DNA from: an uncultured Eggerthellaceae bacterium
GTDB taxonomy: Bacteria > Actinomycetota > Coriobacteriia > Coriobacteriales > Eggerthellaceae
Length of the DNA stretch: 64,000 bases
Direction of reading: 5' to 3'
NCBI GenBank assembly: GCA_910588985.1
Contig: CAJURO010000009.1
Location: forward strand, 11,433-75,432
Each line of letters begins with the position of its first letter. Position 1 is the first letter of the stretch. Below are positions 47,445 through 56,041 of the stretch, one piece after another. The position numbers and the translations under genes were made by a program. A model generated the notes under the pieces. That model ran no database searches. It was not told the origin of the DNA and saw nothing but the letters and a program-made list of their open reading frames with translations.

Positions 47445-48017
47445 ATGACACGTCACACAATGGCAATAGACCTCGATAGCTGCATCGGATGCCATTCCTG
47501 CGCTGTCGTGTGCAAACAAGAGAACAATGTTGGTCTGGGTACGTTCTACAGCAAGGTGTTGACCATAGGTCCATCAGGTACATATCCCGATCTTGAGATG
47601 TATTACCTGCCTGTGGCCTGCCAGCACTGTGACAATCCCCAGTGCGTGAGCGTATGTCCTACAGGTGCCAGCTATAAGCGTGAGGACGGCATCGTTCTTG
47701 TCGACCATTCCAAATGCGTTGGCTGCCAATATTGCGTCATGGCCTGCCCGTATGGCGTTCGCACCTACGATGCGTCGAAGGACAAGGGCGTCATCGAGAA
47801 GTGCACCTTGTGCGCTCATCTCGTTGATGACGGCAAAGAGCCCGCATGCGTTCGCCACTGCCCTGGGCAAGCTCGCGTGTTCGGCGACATTGACGATCCA
47901 GAGAGCAAGATCAGCCAGCTCATTGTGAAGAAGAAGACGCATAAGCTCACCGATGTTGGCAATCATCCTTCGGTGACCTTCGGGCTGGACAAATGCGAGT
48001 GGAAGGGCGGTGAGTAA
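47445..48017 (+). CDS. Four-cluster ferredoxin subunit (DmsB/PsrB-like)
   Basis: 190 residues, ATG 2 bp after the catalytic gene with GGAGGG upstream. Sixteen cysteines are arranged for four 4Fe-4S clusters: CIGCHSCAVVC, CQHCDNPQCVSVC, CVGCQYCVMAC and CTLCAH...CVRHC. No own signal, so it would be carried across the membrane by the TAT signal of the catalytic subunit. Passes electrons from the membrane subunit to the molybdenum enzyme. Confidence 0.93.
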   Translation: MTRHTMAIDLDSCIGCHSCAVVCKQENNVGLGTFYSKVLTIGPSGTYPDLEMYYLPVACQHCDNPQCVSVCPTGASYKREDGIVLVDHSKCVGCQYCVMACPYGVRTYDASKDKGVIEKCTLCAHLVDDGKEPACVRHCPGQARVFGDIDDPESKISQLIVKKKTHKLTDVGNHPSVTFGLDKCEWKGGE

Positions 48018-48020
48018 CCG

Positions 48021-49025
48021 ATGGCAGTACAGTGGCCTCTTCTGATCTTCAGCGTGCTTTTGGGAGCTTCCTCAGGCATCCTGATCTTCCTTGGCATCGG
48101 CGAGATCAAAGGTAAGTTCAAGAGCGTTCGGTTCGCCTTGGCGCTGACGGCGCTCATCCTCTTGGCAATTGGCGGTTGTGCTTCTGCCCTGCATCTGGGG
48201 CATATCGACCGCGCGTTCTACATCCTGGGCAACATGGGCTCGGGGCTCTCGAAGGAGCTCTTCGCGGTGGCCTTCGTAGGGATCATGACGCTCATCTATG
48301 TGATCCTCTCACGCAAGGATTATCCAGGCCCAACCAAGGCGTTCGGCATCTTGGCGATGATCGGCGCCATCGTTCTGCCGATCGTGGCAGGTGCTTCCTA
48401 TATGATGCCTGCGCGCCCTGCATGGGACAGCTTCACGCTTCCGCTCATGTTCTTGGGAACAGGCATCGGCATGGGCTTTGTCCTGGCAGCAGCCTTCGTA
48501 TTCACCAAAGCTGATTCGGCGAAGAAGGAAACAGAGGGCGATACGGCCAAGACAGCGCTTCTTGTCACCGAGGATGACAAGAAGCTGGCGATGACGCTTG
48601 CGCTTGTCGGTGTCGTGTGCTCAGTTGCTGTCATGCTGATCTATGTCATCTGGATCGCCATGGCTCCGCATCCCGATCCCTCTCGTTCGATGATGCGCCT
48701 TGCAGGCGGCGACCTGGCTGTTGCTTTCTGGGTATGCGTCGTGCTCATCGGGATGGCAGGTCCGCTTGCGCTTGTTTGGAAGGCGAACAAGGACATGACC
48801 CATCCTGTTGCAGACAATGCTGATGCGGCCGATGGCGCTGTCATCGCAGGTGCTCAGGATGGTGCTGCAGTGGCCATTGCCACCCCTGCTGCTGCAAAGA
48901 AGGCAGCGAACGTCACGCCCGTTACTGCACTGTGGGCATCACTTGCTTGTCTGGTTGTTGGCAGCGTTGTGCTTCGTGTGATCATGTATGCGGTGGCAAC
49001 ATCGGTGGAGCAGCTGATCTACTAG
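48021..49025 (+). CDS. DmsC-like membrane anchor subunit
   Basis: 334 residues, start 3 bp after the ferredoxin stop. Eight or so hydrophobic helices (first LLIFSVLLGASSGILIFLGI; conserved GNMGSGLSKELF and ASYMMPARPAWDS) match DmsC-type menaquinol-oxidising anchors. A soluble Lys/Glu-rich loop lies around residues 160-185 and an Ala-rich loop around 265-300. Followed by a large stem-loop element. Confidence 0.88.
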   Translation: MAVQWPLLIFSVLLGASSGILIFLGIGEIKGKFKSVRFALALTALILLAIGGCASALHLGHIDRAFYILGNMGSGLSKELFAVAFVGIMTLIYVILSRKDYPGPTKAFGILAMIGAIVLPIVAGASYMMPARPAWDSFTLPLMFLGTGIGMGFVLAAAFVFTKADSAKKETEGDTAKTALLVTEDDKKLAMTLALVGVVCSVAVMLIYVIWIAMAPHPDPSRSMMRLAGGDLAVAFWVCVVLIGMAGPLALVWKANKDMTHPVADNADAADGAVIAGAQDGAAVAIATPAAAKKAANVTPVTALWASLACLVVGSVVLRVIMYAVATSVEQLIY

Positions 49026-49128
49026 TCAGGTGCAAGGTCTGGTTGTAATGTTCTTGGTGTCAGGGAGGTTGGGACGATTCGACTATCATCCCCCGACCCC
49101 ATGCCCTGACACCAAACCTCACACCTGA
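49026..49128. repeat. Large stem-loop element after dmsC-like gene
   Basis: Inner arms GGTGTCAGGG (49056-49065) and CCCTGACACC (49104-49113) are perfect; outer arms TCAGGTG/CACCTGA also pair. The core TGTCAGGG...CCCTGACA relates it to the REP-like family. It may attenuate expression between the enzyme and chaperone genes. Confidence 0.7.
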
Positions 49129-49166
49129 TAGGCGAACTCTTGCTGGTTCTAACTTGGAGGGAAACC

Positions 49167-49892
49167 ATGTCTGAAGAATTGGATGCAGTCACCTTAGAGG
49201 AGATGGCTGCTTTGATGGAGAGCCGTGCGAATGTCTATCGCATCCTTTCTCGATTCTACCGCGAGGAGATCGATGCGTTGCTTGCGGTGGAATTCGCCAA
49301 CGATTTCACATTCAAGAGCGATGATGCAGAGCTTGTTGCAGTGATGGAAGATATGCGCCTTGCACTCTGCGATTCGTGTGGTGTTGACGAGAGCGCCGAA
49401 GCACGTGCGAATGACGTGAGCGAAGAAGGGCTTGAGCAGCTCGCCGTGACATTCGATCGCGTGTTCTTCGGTATGGGGCCGCTCACGGCTCGTCATGCTT
49501 TTCCCTACGAATCTGTCTACACCAGCGATAAAGGCATCATGATGCAAGATGCCTATGCTCAAGTGGTGCGCACGTATCGTGAGCAGCATCTAGCGAAGGA
49601 CCCTGCATTCCACGAGCCCGAAGACCACCTTGCGGTCGAGTTGGCATTCATGGCCACTTTAGCGGAGCGAACAGCAATGTTTCTGAGAGAAGGCTGCGAA
49701 GAGGCGGCAGCTGAGACGGTCCAGCAGCAGTTGACGTTCGCGCAAGGGCATCTGCTCAACTGGCTCGATCGCTTTTGCGCTGATCTGCGAAAGGCGGCCG
49801 AAGGATCGTTCTATGCAAGCCTTGCAAGCGCAACCGATCGCTTTGTTAGGGCAGATGCGCAGCTGCTCTCTGAGATGCTCGTCGAAGAGTAG
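49167..49892 (+). CDS. TorD/DmsD-family redox-enzyme maturation chaperone
   Basis: 241 residues from the ATG at 49167 preceded by TTGGAGGG (the TTG at 49140 has no site). All-helical, with FFGMGPLTARHAFPYESVYTSDKG typical of TorD/NarJ-like proteins and EPEDHLAVELAFMATLA, a hallmark of the family. Binds the TAT signal of the molybdoenzyme and holds it for cofactor insertion. Lies after the three structural genes, beyond the stem-loop. Confidence 0.9.
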   Translation: MSEELDAVTLEEMAALMESRANVYRILSRFYREEIDALLAVEFANDFTFKSDDAELVAVMEDMRLALCDSCGVDESAEARANDVSEEGLEQLAVTFDRVFFGMGPLTARHAFPYESVYTSDKGIMMQDAYAQVVRTYREQHLAKDPAFHEPEDHLAVELAFMATLAERTAMFLREGCEEAAAETVQQQLTFAQGHLLNWLDRFCADLRKAAEGSFYASLASATDRFVRADAQLLSEMLVEE

Positions 49893-50004
49893 GCAAGAGC
49901 AAGCAAAAAGCAAGCAAGAGAACGCAAAAAGAATTGAAAGCAGCCAGAGGCAGAAAAGAAATGCAAGAGGAGTTCCGCGTGCAATAATCAGAGGAGAGAG
50001 CGAG

Positions 50005-50694
50005 ATGGAACAGATGACAAGTATCAGTCGTCGGCAATTCTGCATCGCAGGAGGAGCTGCGGCGGTGCTGATCGGAACAGGCGCTCTTGGAGGGGCCATG
50101 CGCGCTGATGCTCAAACAGTCTACCTACGCCCACCTGGAGCCGAAAGCGAGGCAGCGCTTCTCTCCAAATGCACGCGTTGCCAACGCTGCGTGCAAGCAT
50201 GTCCCTATGACCTGGTTCAACCACGGTCGCTGGGGATCGATTTTCCAACGGTAGGCACGCCAGAGCTCATATACAAGAACGGCTACTGCGACTTCTGCAT
50301 GAAATGCATCGAGGTTTGCCCAACAGGTGCTCTCACCATGGAGGCGCCAAGCGCAACGAACGTCGGGGTGGCGAAGGTGGTGAGCGACGCTTGCGTTGCA
50401 TGGGAGTGGAATGGATGCACCATCTGTGCTGATGAGTGTCCCATCGAGGGCGCCATCACGCTCGACGAGCGTGGGCGTCCGCATGTTGATCCGAATCTCT
50501 GCGATGGCTGCGGCCTTTGCGAGCTCAAATGCCCTGCGCCTTCGCTGCGTGCGTATAACGCAGGTGTTGCCGAGAAAGGCATCTATGTGGTCAGTCGCCA
50601 GAGCGAGGCTGCAGCGCTTCCAGGTGCTTTGACAACAGAGGCGTTCGAAGCCACGCGCTCACGCCTTGCGAAGGAAGGAGGCAATCGTGAATAA
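50005..50694 (+). CDS. napG: NapG-like TAT-exported ferredoxin
   Basis: 229 residues from ATG 50005 with GAGGAGAG upstream. TAT signal ISRRQFCIAGGAAAVLIGTG; then four 4Fe-4S cysteine groups (CTRCQRCVQACP, CDFCMKCIEVCP, CTICADECP, CDGCGLCELKCP). By family it works with NapH to carry electrons from menaquinol to a periplasmic enzyme or maturase. Overlaps napH by 8 bp. Confidence 0.92.
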   Translation: MEQMTSISRRQFCIAGGAAAVLIGTGALGGAMRADAQTVYLRPPGAESEAALLSKCTRCQRCVQACPYDLVQPRSLGIDFPTVGTPELIYKNGYCDFCMKCIEVCPTGALTMEAPSATNVGVAKVVSDACVAWEWNGCTICADECPIEGAITLDERGRPHVDPNLCDGCGLCELKCPAPSLRAYNAGVAEKGIYVVSRQSEAAALPGALTTEAFEATRSRLAKEGGNRE

Positions 50695-51622
50695 GATGCG
50701 CTACCTTCGCATTGGCATTGCCTCTGTGGTGCTGATCGTCATCTTTGCGCTTACGTTTGCTCACGTTCCCATTGGAACGCTCTGTGCGCTTTGCCCTGTT
50801 GGCTTCGCAGACATATGGGCCGCAAGCGGCTCTGCTCCGTTGAACCTGCTCCCTGGGGTGCTTATCGTGCTGGGCGTGGTGTTCGTGCTCGGACGCGTAT
50901 TCTGCTCCTGGATCTGCCCGACAAGCTGGTTGCGCAACATCTTCGGCGGCAAGAAGCCTCACGGCCTTACGGGGCAAACAGGAGAGATGAGCAACGCGCA
51001 GAAGGCAGCTCAGGCAGCTGAGGAGAACGAGGCCGCACCTCAGACCGAAGCGGCTCCAGAAAGCATTCCCGTAAAGGAAGGCGCACAAGAAGGGGAAGCA
51101 AAAACGTGTGGCAGCTGCACGGCGTGCTCAACGATCAGTAATCCGAATTCCGTGCGCGAACGCAATAACATCCTCGCACAGGGGATCGTGCTCGCGGTGC
51201 TCTTGATCATCTCGTTCATCGTCCACTTCCCCGTATTCTGCCTGTTCTGCCCTATCGGCCTTGTCTTCGGGACGATGTTCGCCATCAGCCGTACCTTTGT
51301 GACCTGGCAGCCAGGATGGGAGCTCATCGTATTCCCTGTCATGCTGGTGCTTGAGCTATTCGTGCTTCGCAAATGGTGCTCTGCCATTTGCCCGCTTGGC
51401 TTCTTCTTCGGCTTGATGGCGAAGGCACGCTCACGCATCAAGGCCCTGCCGCGCGTTCGTGTCGACCAAGGCAGCTGCATTCATAAGGAGGGATGCGAGG
51501 TTTGCACGACTGTCTGCCCTGAGGATATCTGTGCAGCAACATCTGATGCGCATGATCAGGAGGATTGCACCTTGTGTGGTGACTGCTGGGAGCATTGCCC
51601 TACGCGCTCGATCAAGCTTTGA
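50687..51622 (+). CDS. napH: NapH-like membrane ferredoxin / quinol dehydrogenase
   Basis: 311 residues from a GTG at 50687, after AAGGAGG. Several TM helices carry the NapH/CcoG-type motifs CSWICPTSW, CPIGLVFG and CSAICPLGFFFG. The C-terminus has two ferredoxin clusters (CEVCTTVCPEDIC, CTLCGDCWEHCP). An Ala/Glu-rich loop with CGSCTAC sits in the middle (about 105-150), not typical of enteric NapH. Probable second quinol entry to the exported molybdoenzyme or its accessory factor NapG. Confidence 0.92.
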   Translation: MNKMRYLRIGIASVVLIVIFALTFAHVPIGTLCALCPVGFADIWAASGSAPLNLLPGVLIVLGVVFVLGRVFCSWICPTSWLRNIFGGKKPHGLTGQTGEMSNAQKAAQAAEENEAAPQTEAAPESIPVKEGAQEGEAKTCGSCTACSTISNPNSVRERNNILAQGIVLAVLLIISFIVHFPVFCLFCPIGLVFGTMFAISRTFVTWQPGWELIVFPVMLVLELFVLRKWCSAICPLGFFFGLMAKARSRIKALPRVRVDQGSCIHKEGCEVCTTVCPEDICAATSDAHDQEDCTLCGDCWEHCPTRSIKL

Positions 51623-51652
51623 TGACAGAGGGGATGACATCGCGGGTCATCC

Positions 51653-51726
51653 AACAAAAGTGACTAATATATTAGACACTTATCTGAATTATTGGTAAAG
51701 TGTCTAGTATGTTAGTCACTTTTGTT
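51653..51726. promoter_or_regulatory. Doubled palindromic operator upstream of the AAA/DUF4143 gene
   Basis: Arms 51653-51681 and 51698-51726 (29 nt each) are inverted copies with only a few differences. Each arm is itself nearly palindromic (AGTG-n-CTAATATATTAG-n-CACT and AGTGTCTAGTATGTTAG-TCACT type), so there are two operator-like sites 16 bp apart, just before the gene's ribosome site. Confidence 0.75.
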
Positions 51727-51749
51727 TGCTTACGCACAAGGAGATCAAG

Positions 51750-52988
51750 ATGTTCGATTTCATGATGCGACCAAGACCGACATATGAGGCAGTACTCAGG
51801 GAGTATCTCAATAGTCCACAGATCAAAGTTTTGAGTGGTGTTCGTCGCTGCGGTAAATCAACTTTGCTTCGTATGCTTGAAGATTCATTGATTCAAGAAG
51901 GCCTGCCAGAGAGCAACACCCTCTTCTTGAAAGCAGATAGTTTAGAATCTCCGCTTGGAGCAGATGCGGAATGGTTAGAAAAAAAGATAGTCGACGCATT
52001 GTCGAATCGTGATAGTAGCCAACCTTTCTATTTATTTCTTGATGAGATCCAAGATATAGCTGGTTGGGAGCGGGTAGTCCGAAGAATTCATACCGAGCGT
52101 GTTGCGAGTATCTATTTGACCGGTTCGAATTCGTTTCTATTGTCGTCTGACCTAGCGACATATCTTTCTGGAAGATATGTTGAGATACCCATCTGGCCCC
52201 TTTCCTATGCCGAGTATTGTTCGTTTGCTGAAACCTCAAAAAAAGACGCCCAAGGGGACCTCTTCGCTGAATATGTTCGTTATGGAGGAATGCCTGGATT
52301 GTTTGAAATACAGGAAAGGACGCAACACCTGATAGCACGAGAGCTCAGTGCAATACATGATACTGTTATTCTTAATGACGTTGCGCGCCGTTTCGAATTG
52401 CGCGATATCGACCTCCTCGAAAAGATTGTGCGATATGTGTTTTCCACTTCAGGCAATCTGTTTTCTACTCGAAAGGTGGCTGCTGTTCTTACGAGTGTCG
52501 GAAGAAAGACCACACCAACGACAATAGATTCCTATATTGACGCTTTAACAAAGGCTTATCTTGTTCACCCTTGTGGGCAAATTGGAATTGCTGGAAAGAA
52601 GCTATTGCAGCCATTGCGAAAATTCTATGCTCCCGATACTGGCTTAAGGAATCTGGAAATAGGCTTCGCAATCCAGGATATCGGTTTTCAGCTCGAGAAC
52701 GTTGTGTTCTGCGAACTACGAAGACGTGGCTGGAGCGTCAATGTTGGAGATGGAGAAAAAGGCGAAGTCGATTTTGTTGCTATTCGTGAAGATGAGCGCA
52801 GATATATCCAGGTTTCAGCGGATATTCATACAGAAAGCACGTTTGAGCGTGAGAAAGCAAGCCTGCTAGCTATCGCTGATTCATTTCCAAAGTTGATTCT
52901 TCGTCGAGATGCAATGTACTACGGTATTACTCCCGAAGGAATAGAGGTCAAAGATATAGAAGCGTGGCTCTTGGAAGGGCAGTGTTGA
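51750..52988 (+). CDS. AAA_14 ATPase with DUF4143 domain
   Basis: 412 residues from the ATG at 51750 (AAGGAG upstream). Walker A SGVRRCGKSTLLRML (residues about 30-44), Walker B YLFLDEIQDI, sensor YLTGSNSFLLSSDLA; the DUF4143 half has LENVVFCELRRRGWSV and EVDFVAIREDERRYIQVS, a layout resembling PD-(D/E)xK nucleases. Base composition is more AT-rich than the flanking operons, suggesting lateral acquisition. Such genes are common, mobile and functionally unresolved; defence or toxin-like roles have been suggested. Its promoter region carries a doubled palindrome. Confidence 0.9.
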   Translation: MFDFMMRPRPTYEAVLREYLNSPQIKVLSGVRRCGKSTLLRMLEDSLIQEGLPESNTLFLKADSLESPLGADAEWLEKKIVDALSNRDSSQPFYLFLDEIQDIAGWERVVRRIHTERVASIYLTGSNSFLLSSDLATYLSGRYVEIPIWPLSYAEYCSFAETSKKDAQGDLFAEYVRYGGMPGLFEIQERTQHLIARELSAIHDTVILNDVARRFELRDIDLLEKIVRYVFSTSGNLFSTRKVAAVLTSVGRKTTPTTIDSYIDALTKAYLVHPCGQIGIAGKKLLQPLRKFYAPDTGLRNLEIGFAIQDIGFQLENVVFCELRRRGWSVNVGDGEKGEVDFVAIREDERRYIQVSADIHTESTFEREKASLLAIADSFPKLILRRDAMYYGITPEGIEVKDIEAWLLEGQC

Positions 52989-53038
52989 CACTGAAAGTTA
53001 CTATTCGCTCCGTCCTCCGTCAAAAGAATTATCCTGTC

Positions 53039-53974
53039 TTAATCTACGATGCGCCAGTAGCCCGCCTTATCGGATCCGATGCGCTCGATGAACCCAAGTT
53101 CGCGCAAGCGTCGGAACGATCGTCGCACCGTGCTCTCGCTTACTCCGAGCACCTCAGCGATCCTTGTTGCAGTGACGCGCCCATTCGTTTCGATCACCTT
53201 GAGGATGTACTCGTCGGTGCTGGTCATATCCAGGCGATTTGCAGCTGCTACCGAGCGCTCTTTGAACGTAGGCCTCGCATTTTGCGAAGGCGAAGGAGAC
53301 TGGGCAGAAGAGCTCGGGGAAGCGTTTGAGGGAGCATTTGGGGAAGAGCTTGAAGCGGTGCTGCGCGAGAAGCTCTTGGCAGCTTGAGCATGTTGTGATC
53401 CAGTTATAGGAGAAGAAATGCCCGCACGCGCTTGGATGGAAGCCCTCTCTTCCTGCTGCGATCGCGCATCGGAAATGAGCCCTTCAGAATGCCCCTCAAG
53501 TTGCCCTTCAAATGACTGTCCTTCAGGCAATGGTCCTTCGGAACCCTGCTCCCCCACGGCCTCTCCAAACGAGAAGCACACATCCATCTCATCAGCACGC
53601 AATGCGAGCTTCGGAGCGGGCAATCCTGCAGCCACGCAAGCGCTGATCATGGTGCTTATGCCGCTACCAAGCCCATTGATCACGCCGTGTCGTTGCAGCG
53701 AGAGAGCAAGGTTTGGATTATTCGGTCGTGCGTTGTGCCTATCAAGAAGGTCAGATACTGTCCATCCTGTAGGAGGCCTGCCTACGTTATCTATATAGAG
53801 CGTTGTGGGAGAAACGCTCACTTTGACAGGGAGCTCGCTCTCATAATCTTTATGGACAAGGGCGTTCAACAGCCCTTCGCGAACTGCCTCGCGTGGGGGA
53901 AGCACAACGCTGGAAGCCACCATTTCAGGGAAGCACGTGCTATAGAGCAGATCGAGCGTCTTGCTCAATTGCAT
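53039..53974 (-). pseudogene. C-terminal remnant of an AlbA_2/HATPase_c_4 regulator
   Basis: From ATG 53974 the frame reads a helical segment, the GHKL-like core PREAVREGLLNALVHKDYES and HGVINGLGSGISTM, a long Ser/Pro/Gln-rich linker and a C-terminal winged helix (VTATRIAEVLGVSESTVRRSFRRLRELGFIERIG). Intact proteins of this type (COG2865) carry about 200 more N-terminal residues with the AlbA_2 domain; here that part is replaced by an unrelated HNH fragment in another frame. Possibly still translated from 53974, but domain-incomplete. Confidence 0.75.
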
Positions 53975-54158
53975 TGCTCTTCTCGGTACGTCCACCCTTG
54001 CTCCATGGCTCAACATGGTCAATCTGCAACTCGTTAGGATAGAACCACTTCTCGCAAATAGCACACTGATACTTTCCGTCACTCTGCTCCATCTCGGCGA
54101 AAATATCAGCGCGCTGATCGACGCTGCGTAGAAGATCGTTCCTGCCGAGCAGTCGTAT
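53940..54158 (-). pseudogene. HNH-endonuclease fragment
   Basis: A start-less frame of 72 residues contains DGKYQCAICEKWFYPNELQ and IDHVEPWSKGGRTEKSN, a CxxC...DH...N HNH nuclease motif. It is closed upstream by a TAG at 54159-54161 and runs into the AlbA-type ATPase remnant, overlapping it in another frame. A fusion of two broken genes by deletion is the simplest reading. Confidence 0.7.
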
Positions 54159-54199
54159 CTATTCATACCTGTTCTTGTTTTGCTTGGCAGGTTGGCCTG

Positions 54200-55366
54200 T
54201 TAAGCAGACAGCTCCTGTCCATAGATCGTCCCGCCACCAAGGACAACTTCGCCATCATAGAGAACCGCTGCTTGTCCTGATGCAGGCCTGGTCTGACGTT
54301 CTTTGAACCGAATCGTTGCAGAGCCATTCGAGTCAAGCTCGCATGTTGCTGCGATGGGCTTCTGGTTGTAGTTCGTCTTGACGGTTGCCTCGAAGGAAGC
54401 AGACCCCTGTTTCCCTGAGATCCTATTCACATCCCTAAGGTGGATCTCAGAGCAGAGCATATCTTCGCGCGAAGCCACGATGAGTTGATTGCTTGTCACG
54501 TCTTTTCCCCACACATAGAGCGGCTCAGAGTATGCAACGCCAATGCCTTTGCGCTGACCTATGGTGTAGTGAACAAGGCCATGATGCTCGCCAAGCTTCT
54601 TGCCCGTGAGGTCAACGATATCTCCTGACGGGAACGAGGCTTCCATGAAATGCTCTATGAAGGCAACATGGTTGCTGTCGGGGACGAAGCAGATGTCTTG
54701 GCTATCTTGTCGGAGTGCCGTTGGAAGCTTCCTTGTCTGCGCAAGAGCGCGCACTTCGGGCTTCGTGAGCGTGCCCAACGGGAAGATCATATGCTCAAGG
54801 TCATCTTGGGTCAGGTGATAGAGCGCGTAACTCTGATCCTTGCGCGGGTCCACGCCGCGAAGGAGCTCCCAAGCCCCGCACTCCGTGTTGAATCGCGTGC
54901 GAACATAATGTCCGGTAGCAACAAGGTCCATGCCGCACTCTGCGCGCATACGTTGAAGAGCGCCGATCTTGAGGGATTTGTTGCATGCGATGCAAGGGTT
55001 AGGGGTCTCGCCCGAAAGATAGCTCATGCAGAAGTATCTCATCACATCGGTGGCGAACATGCCTTTGAAGTCAGCAACGACATGTTCGATGCCAAGAGCC
55101 TGACAAACTCTCTCAGCATCTTCGATAGCGTTCTTCGTGCAACAAGAATCATCAGCGTTGGGGACAAGGGAGGTCTTGTCGAACAAATCCATCGTGACGC
55201 CTGCAATAGGATGCCCTGCTTCTTGGAGAAGCGCTGTGGCGACCGAGCTGTCAACGCCACCGCTCATGGCAGAGAGCACTGACCCTGAGGAGTTCTCAGG
55301 AGTGCGCACCTGCATAACAGGGGATGGGTCAGATAGGACAGGGGACGATTCAGATGCCCTAGTCAT
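54200..55366 (-). CDS. mnmA: tRNA-specific 2-thiouridylase MnmA
   Basis: About 388 residues from ATG 55366 (GGGGGTGA upstream); starts at 55396 or 55315 are possible, and the family core begins only at SVLSAMSGGVDSSVATALL. Adds sulfur to U34 of Lys/Glu/Gln tRNAs. PP-loop SGGVDSS, catalytic cysteine region NPCIACNKSLKIGAL, second cysteine in DSQDICFVPD, and IGQRKGIGV; C-terminal VLGGGTI. The first 20 codons coincide with a REP-like element, which also supplies the apparent ribosome site. Confidence 0.93.
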   Translation of the reverse strand: MTRASESSPVLSDPSPVMQVRTPENSSGSVLSAMSGGVDSSVATALLQEAGHPIAGVTMDLFDKTSLVPNADDSCCTKNAIEDAERVCQALGIEHVVADFKGMFATDVMRYFCMSYLSGETPNPCIACNKSLKIGALQRMRAECGMDLVATGHYVRTRFNTECGAWELLRGVDPRKDQSYALYHLTQDDLEHMIFPLGTLTKPEVRALAQTRKLPTALRQDSQDICFVPDSNHVAFIEHFMEASFPSGDIVDLTGKKLGEHHGLVHYTIGQRKGIGVAYSEPLYVWGKDVTSNQLIVASREDMLCSEIHLRDVNRISGKQGSASFEATVKTNYNQKPIAATCELDSNGSATIRFKERQTRPASGQAAVLYDGEVVLGGGTIYGQELSA

Positions 55367-55415
55367 GCAGTCACCCCCTGTTACCATATCTGTCACTAAA
55401 ACCCCTTGTCACTCG
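55313..55415. repeat. REP-like element at the 5' end of mnmA
   Basis: Contains ATAACAGGGGATGGGTCAG, GGACAGGGGACGATTCAGAT, GTCACCCCCTGTTA and CTGTCAC, forming imperfect palindromes. It spans the mnmA start region and the gap to the upstream ABC ATPase gene. Confidence 0.65.
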
Positions 55416-56041
55416 GGCAGCTTTACGCAGCGTGTGGCTATTCTATCAGCCAGCGCGGGCGAATGAGTGGTAAAGAGAACACCGAATCCATGCTTGTCCT
55501 GCTCCTCTTTGAGCACCTGCCAGATGCGCTCTTGAGTGATCATGTCAAGCATGGTGGAGATCTCATCCGCAATGAGGTAGCGAGGATGGGCGAGCAGTGC
55601 ACGAGCAATGCAGAAACGTTGCATCTCGCCGCCCGAGAGCTCATGGGGAAAGCGCGTCAGCCAACGCTCTCGGATGCCAAGCCGCTCAAGCAAGGTCGCA
55701 TCGGCGGCATCGTTCGGATCCCAGCCTGCTTCGGCAAGGCTCTCGCGCATGCGGCGACGTGGGTCAAGAACGTGCTCGGGGTGCTGTCCGATGAGCTGCA
55801 CAGGGCAGATGCCATGGCGCGGAAGCACGTCACCATCAACGAGCACCTCTCCGCCCCAGGGCTTGATGAAACCTGCCATGATGCGGCAAAGGGTCGTCTT
55901 CCCGCTTCCTGACGGAGCGGAAAGATATACGCGCTCTCCCGATGAGATAGCCAGCGAAACATCATCGATCACAGGCGCAGTGCCTTTTCCGCGATCGCCT
56001 CTCCTCCCATAGCCGAATATGATGCTTTGAGCTTCTAGCAT
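55409..56041 (-). CDS. Nickel/peptide-type ABC transporter ATPase (NikE/DppF-like)
   Basis: 210 residues, overlapping the preceding ATPase gene by 7 bp. Walker A LSAPSGSGKTTLCRI, Q-loop, signature ELSGGEMQRFCIARALL, Walker B YLIADEISTMLD. It is shorter than usual for OppF/DppF because the C-terminal oligopeptide-binding extension (about 80 residues with a cysteine-rich cluster) is absent, as in many NikE-like subunits. Last gene of the five-gene importer. Confidence 0.9.
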   Translation of the reverse strand: MLEAQSIIFGYGRRGDRGKGTAPVIDDVSLAISSGERVYLSAPSGSGKTTLCRIMAGFIKPWGGEVLVDGDVLPRHGICPVQLIGQHPEHVLDPRRRMRESLAEAGWDPNDAADATLLERLGIRERWLTRFPHELSGGEMQRFCIARALLAHPRYLIADEISTMLDMITQERIWQVLKEEQDKHGFGVLFTTHSPALADRIATRCVKLPE

